DNA from: Vibrio brasiliensis LMG 20546
GTDB taxonomy: Bacteria; Pseudomonadota; Gammaproteobacteria; Enterobacterales; Vibrionaceae
DNA length: 64,000 bases
Direction: 5' to 3'
NCBI RefSeq assembly: GCF_000189255.1
Contig: NZ_AEVS01000051.1
Span: 52,487-116,486, forward strand
Both the position numbers and the translations under genes were made by a program. This document shows positions 8,787-18,047 of this stretch, in pieces. The first letter of the stretch is position 1. Each line of letters begins with the position of its first letter. The notes under the pieces were generated by a model. The model worked only from the letters and a program-made list of their open reading frames with translations, had not been told where the DNA came from and did no database searches.

Positions 8787-10151
8787 ATGGCTCAGGGAAC
8801 GACATTTTTAACAAAAAAGGATTGCCATACCGCGAGAATGGCGCGAGATAGCCGCTTTGACGGCCGCTTTTACGTAGCTGTAAAGACGACGGGCATTTTT
8901 TGTCGACCTATCTGTCCGGCTAACTTGCCCAAAGAAGAGAATGTTGAATATTACTTTGATAAGGCATTAGCCTTAAAAGCGGGTTATCGGCCGTGTTTAC
9001 GCTGTCGACCGGACAGTGCGCCAAGCTCTTGGGCCTGGAAGGGGGTAGAAGTTACGTTTCAGCGCGCGATTAAAATGATTGAGCAGGGAGAATTGCATCA
9101 CTCCTCTTTGGCTGATATGTCAGAGCGACTTGGCATTTCTGATCGTTATCTACGTAAGCTGTTTAATCAGTACATAGGGATGGCGCCAAAACAGTATTCG
9201 CTCTACTACCAACTGATGTTTGCTAAGCAGTTGCTGCATACCAGCCATTTATCTATCACTGATGTTGCTCTGGCAAGCGGGTTTAATAGCGTACGGCGTT
9301 TTAATGATGCTTTTAAACAGGAGCTCAAGCTGACGCCTTCACAAGTGCGCAGAAATACCGCTACGTTATCGGAAATAAACCATATTGACCTGGCCTATAG
9401 AGGGCCGTTTGACTGGCAGCATATGCTTAGCTTCTATCGCTTAAGAGCCATAGAGGGATTAGAGCAAGTAGGCGATAACGACTATCAACGTTATTTCGAA
9501 CTCGATGGGCACTCGGGTTGGTTCTCGGTCTCTAACCCGAAACCGGGCATTGTCAGATTGCAGTTTAAGTTGGACGATATCGCGCGGTTGAGAGCTCTGG
9601 TTAATCAGGTAAGGCGGATGTTCGACCTCGACAGTGACTTGGTGCACATCGAGCAGCATTTACAGACCATTGAACCAAGATTGATTAAGCAATCAGGTAT
9701 CCGAATTCCAGGAGTATGGAGCCCTTGGGAAGCTGGGGTTAGGGCTATTTTAGGTCAGCAAGTATCGATCAAAGCCGCCATTGGTCAGCTTAACCTACTG
9801 GTGACTACCTTGCAGCCACAAAGTGTTAGTCATTTTCCGACACCTGCGGAAGTGAGTGGTGCGGATCTCTCCTTTCTGCGTATGCCAAACAGCCGCAAAG
9901 AGACTTTAGCTCGCTTTGCTGACTACATGAAGAGCAATAGTGATGCACCTCCTGAGTCTTGGCTCGATCTCAAAGGCATTGGACCGTGGACGGTTAACTA
10001 TGCTCGTCTGCGCGGTGCATCAGAGCCTAACTGTTTTCTCGATAGTGATTTGGTGGTTAAAAAGGCTCTTAATCAGTTTCCGAATCTTACCTCTGATAAC
10101 GTTTCTCCTTGGGGAAGCTATGCAACTTTTCATTGTTGGAGTCACGCATGA
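8787..10151 (+). CDS. Ada-AlkA fusion: methylphosphotriester sensor, AraC HTH and 3-methyladenine glycosylase
   Basis: A 454-residue fusion of the Ada N-terminal half with AlkA. Residues 5-80 form the Ada zinc domain with four cysteines, C39, C43, C70 and C73; C39 (motif GIFCRPICPA) matches the methyl-accepting cysteine of Ada. Residues about 90-190 form the AraC-type DNA-binding domain (ITDVALASGFNSVRRFNDAF). The rest is AlkA: an N-terminal beta domain, then the HhH-GPD core LKGIGPWTVNYA with the catalytic acidic segment FLDSDLVVKKAL. It should both sense alkylation damage and excise 3-methyladenine. The stop overlaps the ogt start as ATGA, so the two are translated together. Confidence 0.9.
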   Translation: MAQGTTFLTKKDCHTARMARDSRFDGRFYVAVKTTGIFCRPICPANLPKEENVEYYFDKALALKAGYRPCLRCRPDSAPSSWAWKGVEVTFQRAIKMIEQGELHHSSLADMSERLGISDRYLRKLFNQYIGMAPKQYSLYYQLMFAKQLLHTSHLSITDVALASGFNSVRRFNDAFKQELKLTPSQVRRNTATLSEINHIDLAYRGPFDWQHMLSFYRLRAIEGLEQVGDNDYQRYFELDGHSGWFSVSNPKPGIVRLQFKLDDIARLRALVNQVRRMFDLDSDLVHIEQHLQTIEPRLIKQSGIRIPGVWSPWEAGVRAILGQQVSIKAAIGQLNLLVTTLQPQSVSHFPTPAEVSGADLSFLRMPNSRKETLARFADYMKSNSDAPPESWLDLKGIGPWTVNYARLRGASEPNCFLDSDLVVKKALNQFPNLTSDNVSPWGSYATFHCWSHA

Positions 10152-10624
10152 CCAAGTACTACACAACATTTTTATCGCCACTGGGAAAAATGACGCTTCA
10201 GTGCAATCAGCAGGGATTACTAGGTGCCTGGTTTGAAACCCAGACTACTCAGCCTGATGAACTAGGGATTTTTACACAAGATAATCCTATACTTACAAGA
10301 ACTATCATACAGTTAGAAGAGTACTTTGCTGGTTCACGAACTGAGTTTGAATTGCCCATCGCAGCAGTGGGCACTGTGTTCCAGACTCAGGTCTGGAAAG
10401 CACTGACAACCATACCATATGGTGTAACATGGAGTTATCAGGATCTGGCGAATGCGATTGGCAATCCTAAAGCGGTCAGAGCGGTGGGGCTGGCGAACGG
10501 CAAGAATCCTGTATCTGTAATTGTTCCTTGCCACAGAGTGATTGGAAAAAGTGGTAAGTTAACCGGATACGCTGGAGGCGTAGAGCGCAAAGCTAAGCTT
10601 CTGGATTTAGAGCAATCGGAGTAA
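10148..10624 (+). CDS. ogt: Methylated-DNA--protein-cysteine methyltransferase Ogt
   Basis: A 158-residue O6-alkylguanine-DNA alkyltransferase. The active-site motif IVPCHRVIGKSG carries the acceptor cysteine, and the HTH segment precedes it (PYGVTWSYQDLANAIG). It repairs O6-methylguanine by irreversible transfer to its own cysteine. The start is the ATG overlapping the stop of the Ada-AlkA gene. Together the two genes supply all three activities of an adaptive response, but arranged as Ada(N)-AlkA plus Ogt instead of Ada plus AlkA. Confidence 0.93.
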   Translation: MTKYYTTFLSPLGKMTLQCNQQGLLGAWFETQTTQPDELGIFTQDNPILTRTIIQLEEYFAGSRTEFELPIAAVGTVFQTQVWKALTTIPYGVTWSYQDLANAIGNPKAVRAVGLANGKNPVSVIVPCHRVIGKSGKLTGYAGGVERKAKLLDLEQSE

Positions 10625-10628
10625 TGGA

Positions 10629-11033
10629 ATGGCACGACAGGTAGTAAACACAGCGATGGTGATATGCGGTTTGATACCTGTCGCTTTGTCAGGGTGCTCA
10701 GAAGAGAAGGCTGAGCGTCTTCTAAATAGTCAGACCTACTCGTTCGTAGGGGTCTTTGAGAACCCGCACAACAATGATCTGCTTGAGTTTAAAGATGCCA
10801 AAGTAACTTTCATTACCGAGAATCAGCTCGATTTTACCAAGCCCTTTGAAGTAAAAGATAACTACCTGACGATACAGATGCGCAATAGTTCTAAAGAGAA
10901 GCGTGAAGATATTGTGATGAGAATTCACGGTAACGCTGAGGTACTGACCTGTAACGTCTGTGCTAAATACCAGCTTTCCAGCACGTGGCAAAAGAGAGAC
11001 TTTACTCCTTTGCCACGTGAAGTCGTTAAGTAA
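10629..11033 (+). CDS. Small predicted lipoprotein
   Basis: A 134-residue protein with a signal peptide and lipobox (VALSGC), so a predicted lipoprotein with its acylated cysteine near residue 23. The mature part contains a CNVC pair (LTCNVCAKYQ) of unknown use. It starts four bases after the ogt stop and may be cotranscribed. Its 3' end overlaps the convergent nhaD end by eight bases. I do not recognise the family. Confidence 0.7.
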   Translation: MARQVVNTAMVICGLIPVALSGCSEEKAERLLNSQTYSFVGVFENPHNNDLLEFKDAKVTFITENQLDFTKPFEVKDNYLTIQMRNSSKEKREDIVMRIHGNAEVLTCNVCAKYQLSSTWQKRDFTPLPREVVK

Positions 11034-12462
11034 ACAGCCCGCCATTCATCATCAAGTGAGCCGCAATACTTGCCACGTAACCTATGGCAATAACCGGCAT
11101 CCATTTTAAGTGACCAAAGAAGGTGTATTTGCCATGGGCTGCCCCCATTAGTGCTACGCCTGCTGCAGAACCAATTGACAGCAGGCTGCCACCCACACCG
11201 GCGGTCAGAGTGACTAATAACCAGTTACCCATGCTCATGGTTGGTTCCATAGTCAGTACTGCAAACATCACCGGGATATTATCGACAATGGCAGACAGGA
11301 TCCCGACCATTACGTTGGCCCAGATAGGATCCCATTGGCTATACATGACCTCAGAAATCATACCCAGATAGCCAAGCAGGCTTAGACCGCCAACACACAT
11401 AACCACACCATAGAAAAACAGTAAAGTGTCCCACTCGGCGTGAGATACACGTCTGAATACATCAAATGGAACCACTGACCCCAGACGCTTTAAGGCATGG
11501 TCATCACGGTTCTCAATTGCGATGGCTGCTTTCTTGTGTAGCGAGGCCTTGAGCGTCTTACGTAGGAAGAAACCAAAGAATTGCAGATAAGCAAGACCCA
11601 TCATCATGCCAATCACTGGAGGGAAATGCAGCACTGCGTGGAAAGCGACGGCGGTTGCGATGGTGAGAATAAACAGCGCAACAATACGTCTTGCCCCACG
11701 CTTCAGTTCAACATGCTGATGTACAACGTCCGGGCTGGCATCAGGAATAAAGAACGACATGATGATCGCGGGTAGCACGTAGTTGATTACCGAAGGAACG
11801 AACAGTGGCATAAACTCAGCAAATGAGACATGGCCGGCCTGCCAAACCATCAGAGTCGTAATATCACCAAATGGACTAAACGCGCCTCCCGCATTGGCAG
11901 CGATGACGATATTGATACAAGCCAGATTAATAAATTTGGTGTTATCCCCCGCGACCTTCATCACCACAGCACACATCAACAATGCTGTGGTAAGGTTATC
12001 GGCGATAGGCGAAATAAAGAAAGCAAGAATACCCGTTAGCCAGAACAGGGATTTAAAGTTAAACCCTTTACCTACCATCCAGGCTTGCAATGCATCGAAC
12101 AATCGGCGTTCTTCCATGGCGCTGATATAGGTCATCGCTACCAGCAGGAACAGCAACAATTCAGCGTACTCAAGTAGGTTATGTTCCAGTGCTGCTTTAG
12201 CGATCTCGATCTGGTCATATTGAGAGTAAACATAACCGATCATTGCCCAGATCAAACCCGCCGCGAGCAAGACGGGTTTCGATTTCCTCAATTGCAAATA
12301 CTCTTCTAACATCACCAAGGTGTAAGCGATGGCGAAGATGATTAACGCCGCATAGCCAATGGTGGATTGTGTCAGGGGGAGAACTTGTGTGGTAGAGGAA
12401 GCAGCAAATGTCGAAAAGGGTAGTAAAAAGAGGGTAATAAAAAGGGACCACTGCAATTTCAT
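11026..12462 (-). CDS. nhaD: Na+/H+ antiporter NhaD
   Basis: A 478-residue polytopic inner-membrane antiporter of the NhaD family in the ion-transporter superfamily. It begins with a cleavable-looking signal segment (FLLPFSTFAA) and has about a dozen hydrophobic segments; the conserved SPIADNLTTALLM and ANAGGAFSPFGDITTLMVW stretches are family hallmarks with membrane acidic residues. It exchanges Na+ or Li+ for H+ and is characteristic of vibrios and other salt-requiring bacteria. The ATG at 12462 is preceded by AAGGAGTG with proper spacing, so the longer in-frame start at 12501 was rejected. Confidence 0.9.
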   Translation of the reverse strand: MKLQWSLFITLFLLPFSTFAASSTTQVLPLTQSTIGYAALIIFAIAYTLVMLEEYLQLRKSKPVLLAAGLIWAMIGYVYSQYDQIEIAKAALEHNLLEYAELLLFLLVAMTYISAMEERRLFDALQAWMVGKGFNFKSLFWLTGILAFFISPIADNLTTALLMCAVVMKVAGDNTKFINLACINIVIAANAGGAFSPFGDITTLMVWQAGHVSFAEFMPLFVPSVINYVLPAIIMSFFIPDASPDVVHQHVELKRGARRIVALFILTIATAVAFHAVLHFPPVIGMMMGLAYLQFFGFFLRKTLKASLHKKAAIAIENRDDHALKRLGSVVPFDVFRRVSHAEWDTLLFFYGVVMCVGGLSLLGYLGMISEVMYSQWDPIWANVMVGILSAIVDNIPVMFAVLTMEPTMSMGNWLLVTLTAGVGGSLLSIGSAAGVALMGAAHGKYTFFGHLKWMPVIAIGYVASIAAHLMMNGGLFT

Positions 12463-12701
12463 ACTTTCACTCCTTGGAAAGCCGATTGTTATTATCGTCA
12501 AACCATTCTAGAGAGGTTCTTGCTTTGGTTATGTGAGATAGGTTGGATCTGATTGCATTCATTAACCATTTGTGATCTAAATGTTTATTTTTGGTGGCTA
12601 TAACAAGCAGAGTATTTTTCTTATAGAAGAAAAGATACACCCCTGACATTTGAGTAAGTTGTGTATCTTTTTGTCTTTAGTGTAACTCTTACGACGAAAT
12701 A

Positions 12702-14495
12702 TTAGTTAAAGAGGTTGGTATAAGAAGTCATCGTCCTTACACTGACTTGTGAGTCGTCATAGTTATATAAACCGAGACTACCAGTGGTTTTATCGTGTCC
12801 AAGCTTTTGGTCAAAAAAGATATTTTTCAGGTTGTCGCTGTTTTCTAACCACTCCCAGCGCTGGCTTAATTTCATCGCACAGGGTTGCAATCTATCCAGT
12901 GATTCTCCGTCGAGACATTTCTTGTTCGCTGCGCTCACGTAGCGACCAAACTGATCATAGATAAATGATTGTTGAGGACTATTAGAAAGACAATTGCGCG
13001 CGCTTAGCGTACCGTTGCTACTCGTTTGAATACATCGGTTATTAAAACTCGCAAGTTGTAGATTGACAGGTCGACCTCCCGTAAATACAGGGTGTGTCCA
13101 ATCGACGGTGAAGCTGGTGTTAACATTAATTCTTCGGCGTGGAGTGTTTTCAAAAGCATGGTAGGAATAGTGATTACCAAAGAAGTAATAGTGGTAATAA
13201 CGGCCGTGATAGAATGGACGCATGTTGACCGAAGACCCAATGGTAAAGCGTGTGGTTCCCGTTTCATTTGCATTGGCTTTATAGATAACATCCATTTTTG
13301 GGACAAAACCTGAGTACGAAATCGGGCTTATACGGTTGAGATCAACAGGATATCTATCCCATACAAACACTGTATCGCTTCGTCTGGTCAGCAAAGAGTC
13401 TGCGGTCCGAAATTGATCTCGGTTCCACTTGAAAGTTATGTTTCTTGGCCCATTGCTGCTACGTTCAACACGATAATCGGACGTGTTAAAGGTTAGCCAA
13501 CGGCTCTGATTATAACTCGCGCTCGCTTCTAGTTTTCCCTTAGCGCCATCTAAACCGCCGGATGTCCCTAATTCGAAACCAGATATTTCTCTTACTTCAT
13601 ATTGTGAGTTGATGTTTGATCTGGGGAATGTTTTTAATACCTGTGCTTTGCTATTCGAAGCATTAAATGTGAATCGATAATCTTCAGCGATAGCGTCCGT
13701 TACCCATTCTGTGTCGTAACCATTTGCAAAACCTGACAGCCATCTAGTTGCCTTAACAGTATCGAGTTTATTGTTCAGGTTAATCCCAGCGCCGGACGAT
13801 TCGTCATCTAAGCTAATACGAACGATTTTTGCGTCGGGAGTTGCTGAACCTGTTGTACCATATTGCAATGAACGTGCGAGATTAACTCGATAAATTAAAG
13901 ATATATTAGGAGAAGAACTGCAAAGGTACCTTTCAGTGTTGTTTGACTCAAAAAGTCGGGATACTTGAAATCGACATTCATTGAATGTTATCTGTCGATT
14001 GACGCTTAAATAAAATGCTACGTGTGGAAGAGTCGCGGTGTTTTCCGATCGAGCAAATGAAGACGTATCGGTCTCAGTACTCAGTTCCAAATTACTCACG
14101 TTAGGGTCATCTTCATTATCGACAGGAGAGAACAATAATTTACCCTTGTATCTACTGATTATGAGGAAGTCACTGTCAAAAGTTAAGCCAAATTGTTGCC
14201 TCAACATTGATTTCGCTTGTTGCTTTTTTTCCTCGTCTTCAATCATGCTGAAGTCGACAAGATAGCGATGGTTTTGATTTAATATGTCATCATTAGCTAT
14301 TGCTATGGATGGGATATTAGTCTCCTCGGTAAACCAATTATCTGCATTAAAATACCTCACCTGGCTGCTATCTTGAAGGCTACTAAGCATCTGGACTGCT
14401 CTGCCTTGCGGTTCGTTAATATCCGCTTGCGCAGTGTTAATAAAAGCTAAGCTTGCAAGGATAGCTATAGTATTGAGTGCTCTGTTTCTCGGCAT
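12702..14495 (-). CDS. hlyA: Secreted pore-forming cytolysin of VCC/HlyA family lacking the beta-prism domain
   Basis: A 597-residue toxin of the leukocidin/hemolysin family. A signal peptide (ending NTAQA) is followed by a pro-region of about 130 residues, then the cytolysin domain with the pre-stem region (ASYNQSRWLTFNTSDYRVE) and rim segments (ISPISYSGFVPKMDVIYKA, FTVDWTHPVFTGG), then a ricin-like beta-trefoil lectin (QLASFNNRCIQTSSNG to RWEWLENSDN). It ends at MTSYTNLFN, exactly where the V. cholerae cytolysin continues into its beta-prism lectin. The start ATG at 14495 has AGGTG upstream. It should be secreted, proteolytically activated and form heptameric beta-barrel pores in host membranes. 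Confidence 0.88.
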   Translation of the reverse strand: MPRNRALNTIAILASLAFINTAQADINEPQGRAVQMLSSLQDSSQVRYFNADNWFTEETNIPSIAIANDDILNQNHRYLVDFSMIEDEEKKQQAKSMLRQQFGLTFDSDFLIISRYKGKLLFSPVDNEDDPNVSNLELSTETDTSSFARSENTATLPHVAFYLSVNRQITFNECRFQVSRLFESNNTERYLCSSSPNISLIYRVNLARSLQYGTTGSATPDAKIVRISLDDESSGAGINLNNKLDTVKATRWLSGFANGYDTEWVTDAIAEDYRFTFNASNSKAQVLKTFPRSNINSQYEVREISGFELGTSGGLDGAKGKLEASASYNQSRWLTFNTSDYRVERSSNGPRNITFKWNRDQFRTADSLLTRRSDTVFVWDRYPVDLNRISPISYSGFVPKMDVIYKANANETGTTRFTIGSSVNMRPFYHGRYYHYYFFGNHYSYHAFENTPRRRINVNTSFTVDWTHPVFTGGRPVNLQLASFNNRCIQTSSNGTLSARNCLSNSPQQSFIYDQFGRYVSAANKKCLDGESLDRLQPCAMKLSQRWEWLENSDNLKNIFFDQKLGHDKTTGSLGLYNYDDSQVSVRTMTSYTNLFN

Positions 14496-14932
14496 CAAAA
14501 TACACCTCTATGTAATCATTAATCTAATTAAATCTGTTTTCCCTACACTAGTATTTTCTATCTATATTAATAAAAGGATAGTGACTATTGATAAGGGAAT
14601 TAAACAGATGACCTAAGCAGTTTTTAGATAACTACTTAGGCAGTATTGATACATGGGAAGCTAATATTGATAACCTCGTTATTAATTGTTTTGACTCAGC
14701 GTCCTATTGAAATATTTGTTATTTTTCAGTTGTTTCATTACTTAACCCATTTTTGATGATTAATCCGTCAGTTAAAAGTGGCGATATTTGAACTAGTATT
14801 ACTAAAAGCATTTCCATTTAATGTAAATAAAAGGTGATCACTGTGTTAGCGAGGTGTAAATTGGCGAGACCTCAATATTTATGCGTTGGTTCCATTATTT
14901 TATTAGGATATTTCTTACGTAAGAAATATTTG
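14496..14932. other. AT-rich intergenic region without recognisable gene
   Basis: This 437-base gap lies between the divergently read upstream region of the cytolysin gene and the 3' end of a LysR gene. It is AT-rich and contains no credible reading frame. It must hold the cytolysin promoter at its left side. At its right end is a 22-base perfect palindrome (14908-14929), listed separately. Confidence 0.6.
14908..14929. repeat. 22-bp perfect palindrome
   Basis: The core TTTCTTACGTAAGAAA (14911-14926) extends by three more paired bases on each side. It sits four bases beyond the 3' end of the LysR gene. It has no loop, so it looks more like a protein-binding site than a classical terminator, but either use is possible. 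Confidence 0.5.
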
Positions 14933-15838
14933 TCAGCTGATGAAATAGGATTTGAGTTTATTACGTAGCCATTGGTTGGCCGGGCTGGCTTTCATCCTGT
15001 TATGTGCCATGAGGCGGTACTTGACTGGAATACTGGTAAAGGGAGCATCCAATACCTGTAAGTCCAGCCGTTCGGCAAATTGGTCAGCGAGGCTTCTTAC
15101 TACCGCGGCTAGGCAATCACTATTCGATATCATCGTCATCTGGGAAACCAGCGAATCGCACTCCGCAGCCACCTTTCTTTCACCAATTGACTCTTCAGTG
15201 AAATAGTCGGCAAGATAAGCCTGTTCACGCCTCATCTTAAGCGTCACGTGTTTTTCGGCATAGAATTGCTCAAGGTTAATCGTCTGCTTAATTCGCGGAT
15301 GTCTTTTACGGGCAATGATGCAGATTTGATCGTCAAACAAAAACTCAGAGAAGAACGAAGGGGCAGAGTAGTTAGCAAAATCAATCGCCAGATCCGCTTG
15401 CTGTTGATTGAGGTTATTAATTAACTTTTCTTCACTAGATAGCGTCGGGTGGAGCTCGATCTCTACGTTACCCAACTCATTATCAGCCTCTATCCTGGGC
15501 AGCAGAGCTAACATAATTGGCTCTGTAGTGTAGACGACAAAGCGTCGCGGGTGCTCGGGTGTAAATGCCTCAATCCCTTCAATCGCGTTATGTATCTGGT
15601 TTAGTGCCGGCTCAACCTGACGTGCCAGCTCCTGCGCTTGGTGAGTCGGAGCAATACCTCGTCCGGAACGAACAAATAACTGTACGCCGAGCTGCTGCTG
15701 TAGGCGTTTTAGTACCCCACTTACTCCGGGTTGGGTTAACCCCAGTGCTTCAGCGGCGATGGTGATTGAACGATGTTGGTAAACACTAATAAAAATCTTC
15801 AATAGATTGAGATCAATACCTTCTCTACTCACAGCCAT
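14933..15838 (-). CDS. LysR-family regulator, divergent from alkyl sulfatase
   Basis: A 301-residue LysR-type regulator. The DNA-binding helix-turn-helix covers AAEALGLTQPGVSGVLKRLQ and a periplasmic-binding-like effector domain follows. It is divergent from the alkyl sulfatase gene at 15956 with a 117-base shared promoter region, so it probably regulates that gene in response to a sulfate ester or its alcohol product. That pairing is inference from gene order. Confidence 0.85.
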   Translation of the reverse strand: MAVSREGIDLNLLKIFISVYQHRSITIAAEALGLTQPGVSGVLKRLQQQLGVQLFVRSGRGIAPTHQAQELARQVEPALNQIHNAIEGIEAFTPEHPRRFVVYTTEPIMLALLPRIEADNELGNVEIELHPTLSSEEKLINNLNQQQADLAIDFANYSAPSFFSEFLFDDQICIIARKRHPRIKQTINLEQFYAEKHVTLKMRREQAYLADYFTEESIGERKVAAECDSLVSQMTMISNSDCLAAVVRSLADQFAERLDLQVLDAPFTSIPVKYRLMAHNRMKASPANQWLRNKLKSYFIS

Positions 15839-15955
15839 TTACTCCTGATACATAACAATTCGCAATGTTTCAAATAAAGTTTCATGCATATATTTAGATG
15901 TGTCAACGGAATAAAGTAGTCCTGTACCCAACAACGAGACACTATGAGGCTCACT

Positions 15956-17974
15956 ATGACTACCCGTTTTGCACCCTCTGCGATTTCATTGGCATTGATT
16001 GTTTCATTTTCAGCTACGGCGGATTACGCCAGCTTAGAAAGCTACCAAGGTAACCCTGCCACAGAGCATACCAAGCTGGCTAATCAGGAACTCGCGCAGC
16101 AACTACCTTGGCAGGATGTGACAGCTTTTGAGCGTACTCAGAAAGGTCTTATTGCTGAGTTTGGTAATCATGAAGCGGGTGAGCTGAAAAATCGTTTCGA
16201 TTACATGGCTGACATGAGCCTTGAGCAATTACCAGCTACGGTAAACCCATCCATCTGGCGCCAAGGTATGCTCAACTATGCGGCCGGTGGTTTGTATCAG
16301 GTAACCGATGGCGTTTACCAGATTCGTGGTGCTGACTTGTCCAACATGACTATCTACCGCACGGACAATGGCTACGTGATTCACGATCCTTTGCTCTCCA
16401 AACAGGCTGCTGCGGCTTCCTGGGAATTTGCCAAAATGCATCTGCCTAAAATTAACGGTGAACATAAGATCACGGGCATGATCTACTCGCATATGCACGC
16501 TGACCATTTTGGCGGCTCGCGTGGCATCATAGAGTCTGGTGACTTCCTTGAAGGCGCGCCTATCTATGCACCAAACGACTTTATTAAAGAGCTGGCAGAT
16601 GAAAATGTGATAGCGGGTACTGCGATGAGTCGTCGTGCTAATTATCAATACGGCACCACCTTAGATAACAACCCGCAAGGTATTGTTGATAATGCACTTG
16701 GTCTTGGAACGTCACGTGGTGAGGTGAGTCTGGTTGCTCCAACAGAAGAGATTGCAGAGCGTGAAAAAGTGATCACCATTGATGGTCTGGAGTTCCACGC
16801 GATTAATATGCCGGGCGCTGAAGCACCTGCAGAGATTGTTCTTTATGTCCCAGAGTATCGCTCACTCAACACTGCCGAGTTAACTTACGATGGTATGCAC
16901 AATATTTACACGTTCCGTGGTGCGAAAGTTCGTGATGCACTGGTTTGGACCAAGTATCTGACAGAGTTGAAACTGCGCTATGTCGACAGTGGTCTGGTGG
17001 ATAACATCCATGCAGCACACTCGGCTCCGGTGTGGAATGATGCCAATACTGAAACCAATGAAATCTCTGACTACATGACACTTCAGCGTGACAACTATGG
17101 CTTTATCCATAATCAGGCGATGCGTCTGGCGAACCATGGTGTCACGATTCATGATGTGGGACGAGAGATTGAAAAGATTGTTCCTCAGTCACAGCAACAA
17201 ACCTGGCACACCAATGGTTACCATGGTTCGTACAGCCACAATGCGCGTGCAGTGGTCAACTTATACCTTGGTTACCATGATATGAACCCGGTCAACACTA
17301 ACCCACTGCAAAGTAAAGATAAGTCTTGTGTCTATGTTGAAGCGGCTGGTGCAGACACCTTGTACAAAGCGGGTCAGGCACACTACGCCAATGGAGAGTA
17401 TCAAGAGGCATCACAGCTGTTTAACGATCTGGTGCAGTGTCAGCCAGACAATATCGACTACCGTTTCGCGCTAGCAGACAGCTTTGAACAGCAGGGTTAT
17501 CAGTCTGAAACAATGGCATGGCGTAACTCGTACCTACAAGGCGCTGTAGAACTGAGAACTGGCGAAGTTCAGCCTTCGATCAAACTCGCTTCTGCTGATG
17601 TGATTGCTAATACGCCAACAGGTATGTTCCTCGACTTCCTGGCGGTGAGACTGAATGCTGAAAAAGCCGAGCAGGCGGGACTGGACTTCAGCTTTGGTGT
17701 TCATCACCCAGACATCAACGAGCGCTACTTTGGAGAAGTGTCTAACTCGAACATGGCGAACATTGCTGTCGAGAAAATGCCAACCACGGACGTAGAGTTA
17801 GTGATTAACAAGAGTGATATGACTGACATGGTGCTGGGTAAAGCTTCACTTGAGCAGTTGGTGAAAGCAGGTAAGGTGACAATCAAGGGTAATGCGGACC
17901 TGATTAATCAGCTTACTAAAGCGCTAGATGACTTTGACGGTATGTTTGAAATCTTACCTATGCCAACCAAGTAA
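15956..17974 (+). CDS. Secreted alkyl/aryl sulfatase (SdsA1/YjcS type, metallo-beta-lactamase fold)
   Basis: A 672-residue zinc-dependent primary alkyl sulfatase. A signal peptide (ends SFSATA) directs it to the periplasm or beyond. The metallo-beta-lactamase motif SHMHADHFGG supplies the zinc ligands, and the C-terminal parts hold the alkylsulfatase dimerisation domain (TLYKAGQAHYANGEYQEA) and an SCP2-like domain. Family members hydrolyse alkyl sulfates such as dodecyl sulfate to alcohol and sulfate. I chose the second ATG (15956), which has GAGG six bases upstream and leaves a cleaner signal peptide; the ATG at 15944 is an alternative. Confidence 0.9.
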   Translation: MTTRFAPSAISLALIVSFSATADYASLESYQGNPATEHTKLANQELAQQLPWQDVTAFERTQKGLIAEFGNHEAGELKNRFDYMADMSLEQLPATVNPSIWRQGMLNYAAGGLYQVTDGVYQIRGADLSNMTIYRTDNGYVIHDPLLSKQAAAASWEFAKMHLPKINGEHKITGMIYSHMHADHFGGSRGIIESGDFLEGAPIYAPNDFIKELADENVIAGTAMSRRANYQYGTTLDNNPQGIVDNALGLGTSRGEVSLVAPTEEIAEREKVITIDGLEFHAINMPGAEAPAEIVLYVPEYRSLNTAELTYDGMHNIYTFRGAKVRDALVWTKYLTELKLRYVDSGLVDNIHAAHSAPVWNDANTETNEISDYMTLQRDNYGFIHNQAMRLANHGVTIHDVGREIEKIVPQSQQQTWHTNGYHGSYSHNARAVVNLYLGYHDMNPVNTNPLQSKDKSCVYVEAAGADTLYKAGQAHYANGEYQEASQLFNDLVQCQPDNIDYRFALADSFEQQGYQSETMAWRNSYLQGAVELRTGEVQPSIKLASADVIANTPTGMFLDFLAVRLNAEKAEQAGLDFSFGVHHPDINERYFGEVSNSNMANIAVEKMPTTDVELVINKSDMTDMVLGKASLEQLVKAGKVTIKGNADLINQLTKALDDFDGMFEILPMPTK

Positions 17975-17993
17975 TTCTGGTCGATAAATGAAA

Positions 17994-18027
17994 AACGCCT
18001 CGATAGTGATATCGAGGCGTTTTATTT
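17994..18027. terminator. Bidirectional terminator
   Basis: Stem AACGCCTCGAT (17994-18004) with ATCGAGGCGTT (18011-18021), T-rich on the plus strand and preceded by an A run that gives a T run on the minus strand. It separates the sulfatase from the convergent symporter gene. Confidence 0.88.
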
Positions 18028-18047
18028 TGTCTGACGCGAGTTAGCGA

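Noticed and set aside
12467-12649. 60-codon minus-strand frame upstream of nhaD
   Set aside because: No ribosome site or family resemblance, and it overlaps the nhaD leader; treated as non-coding.
12463-12701. Possible missing beta-prism domain of the cytolysin downstream of its stop
   Set aside because: No frame in this gap resembles a lectin and the space is too short; the toxin simply ends after the trefoil.
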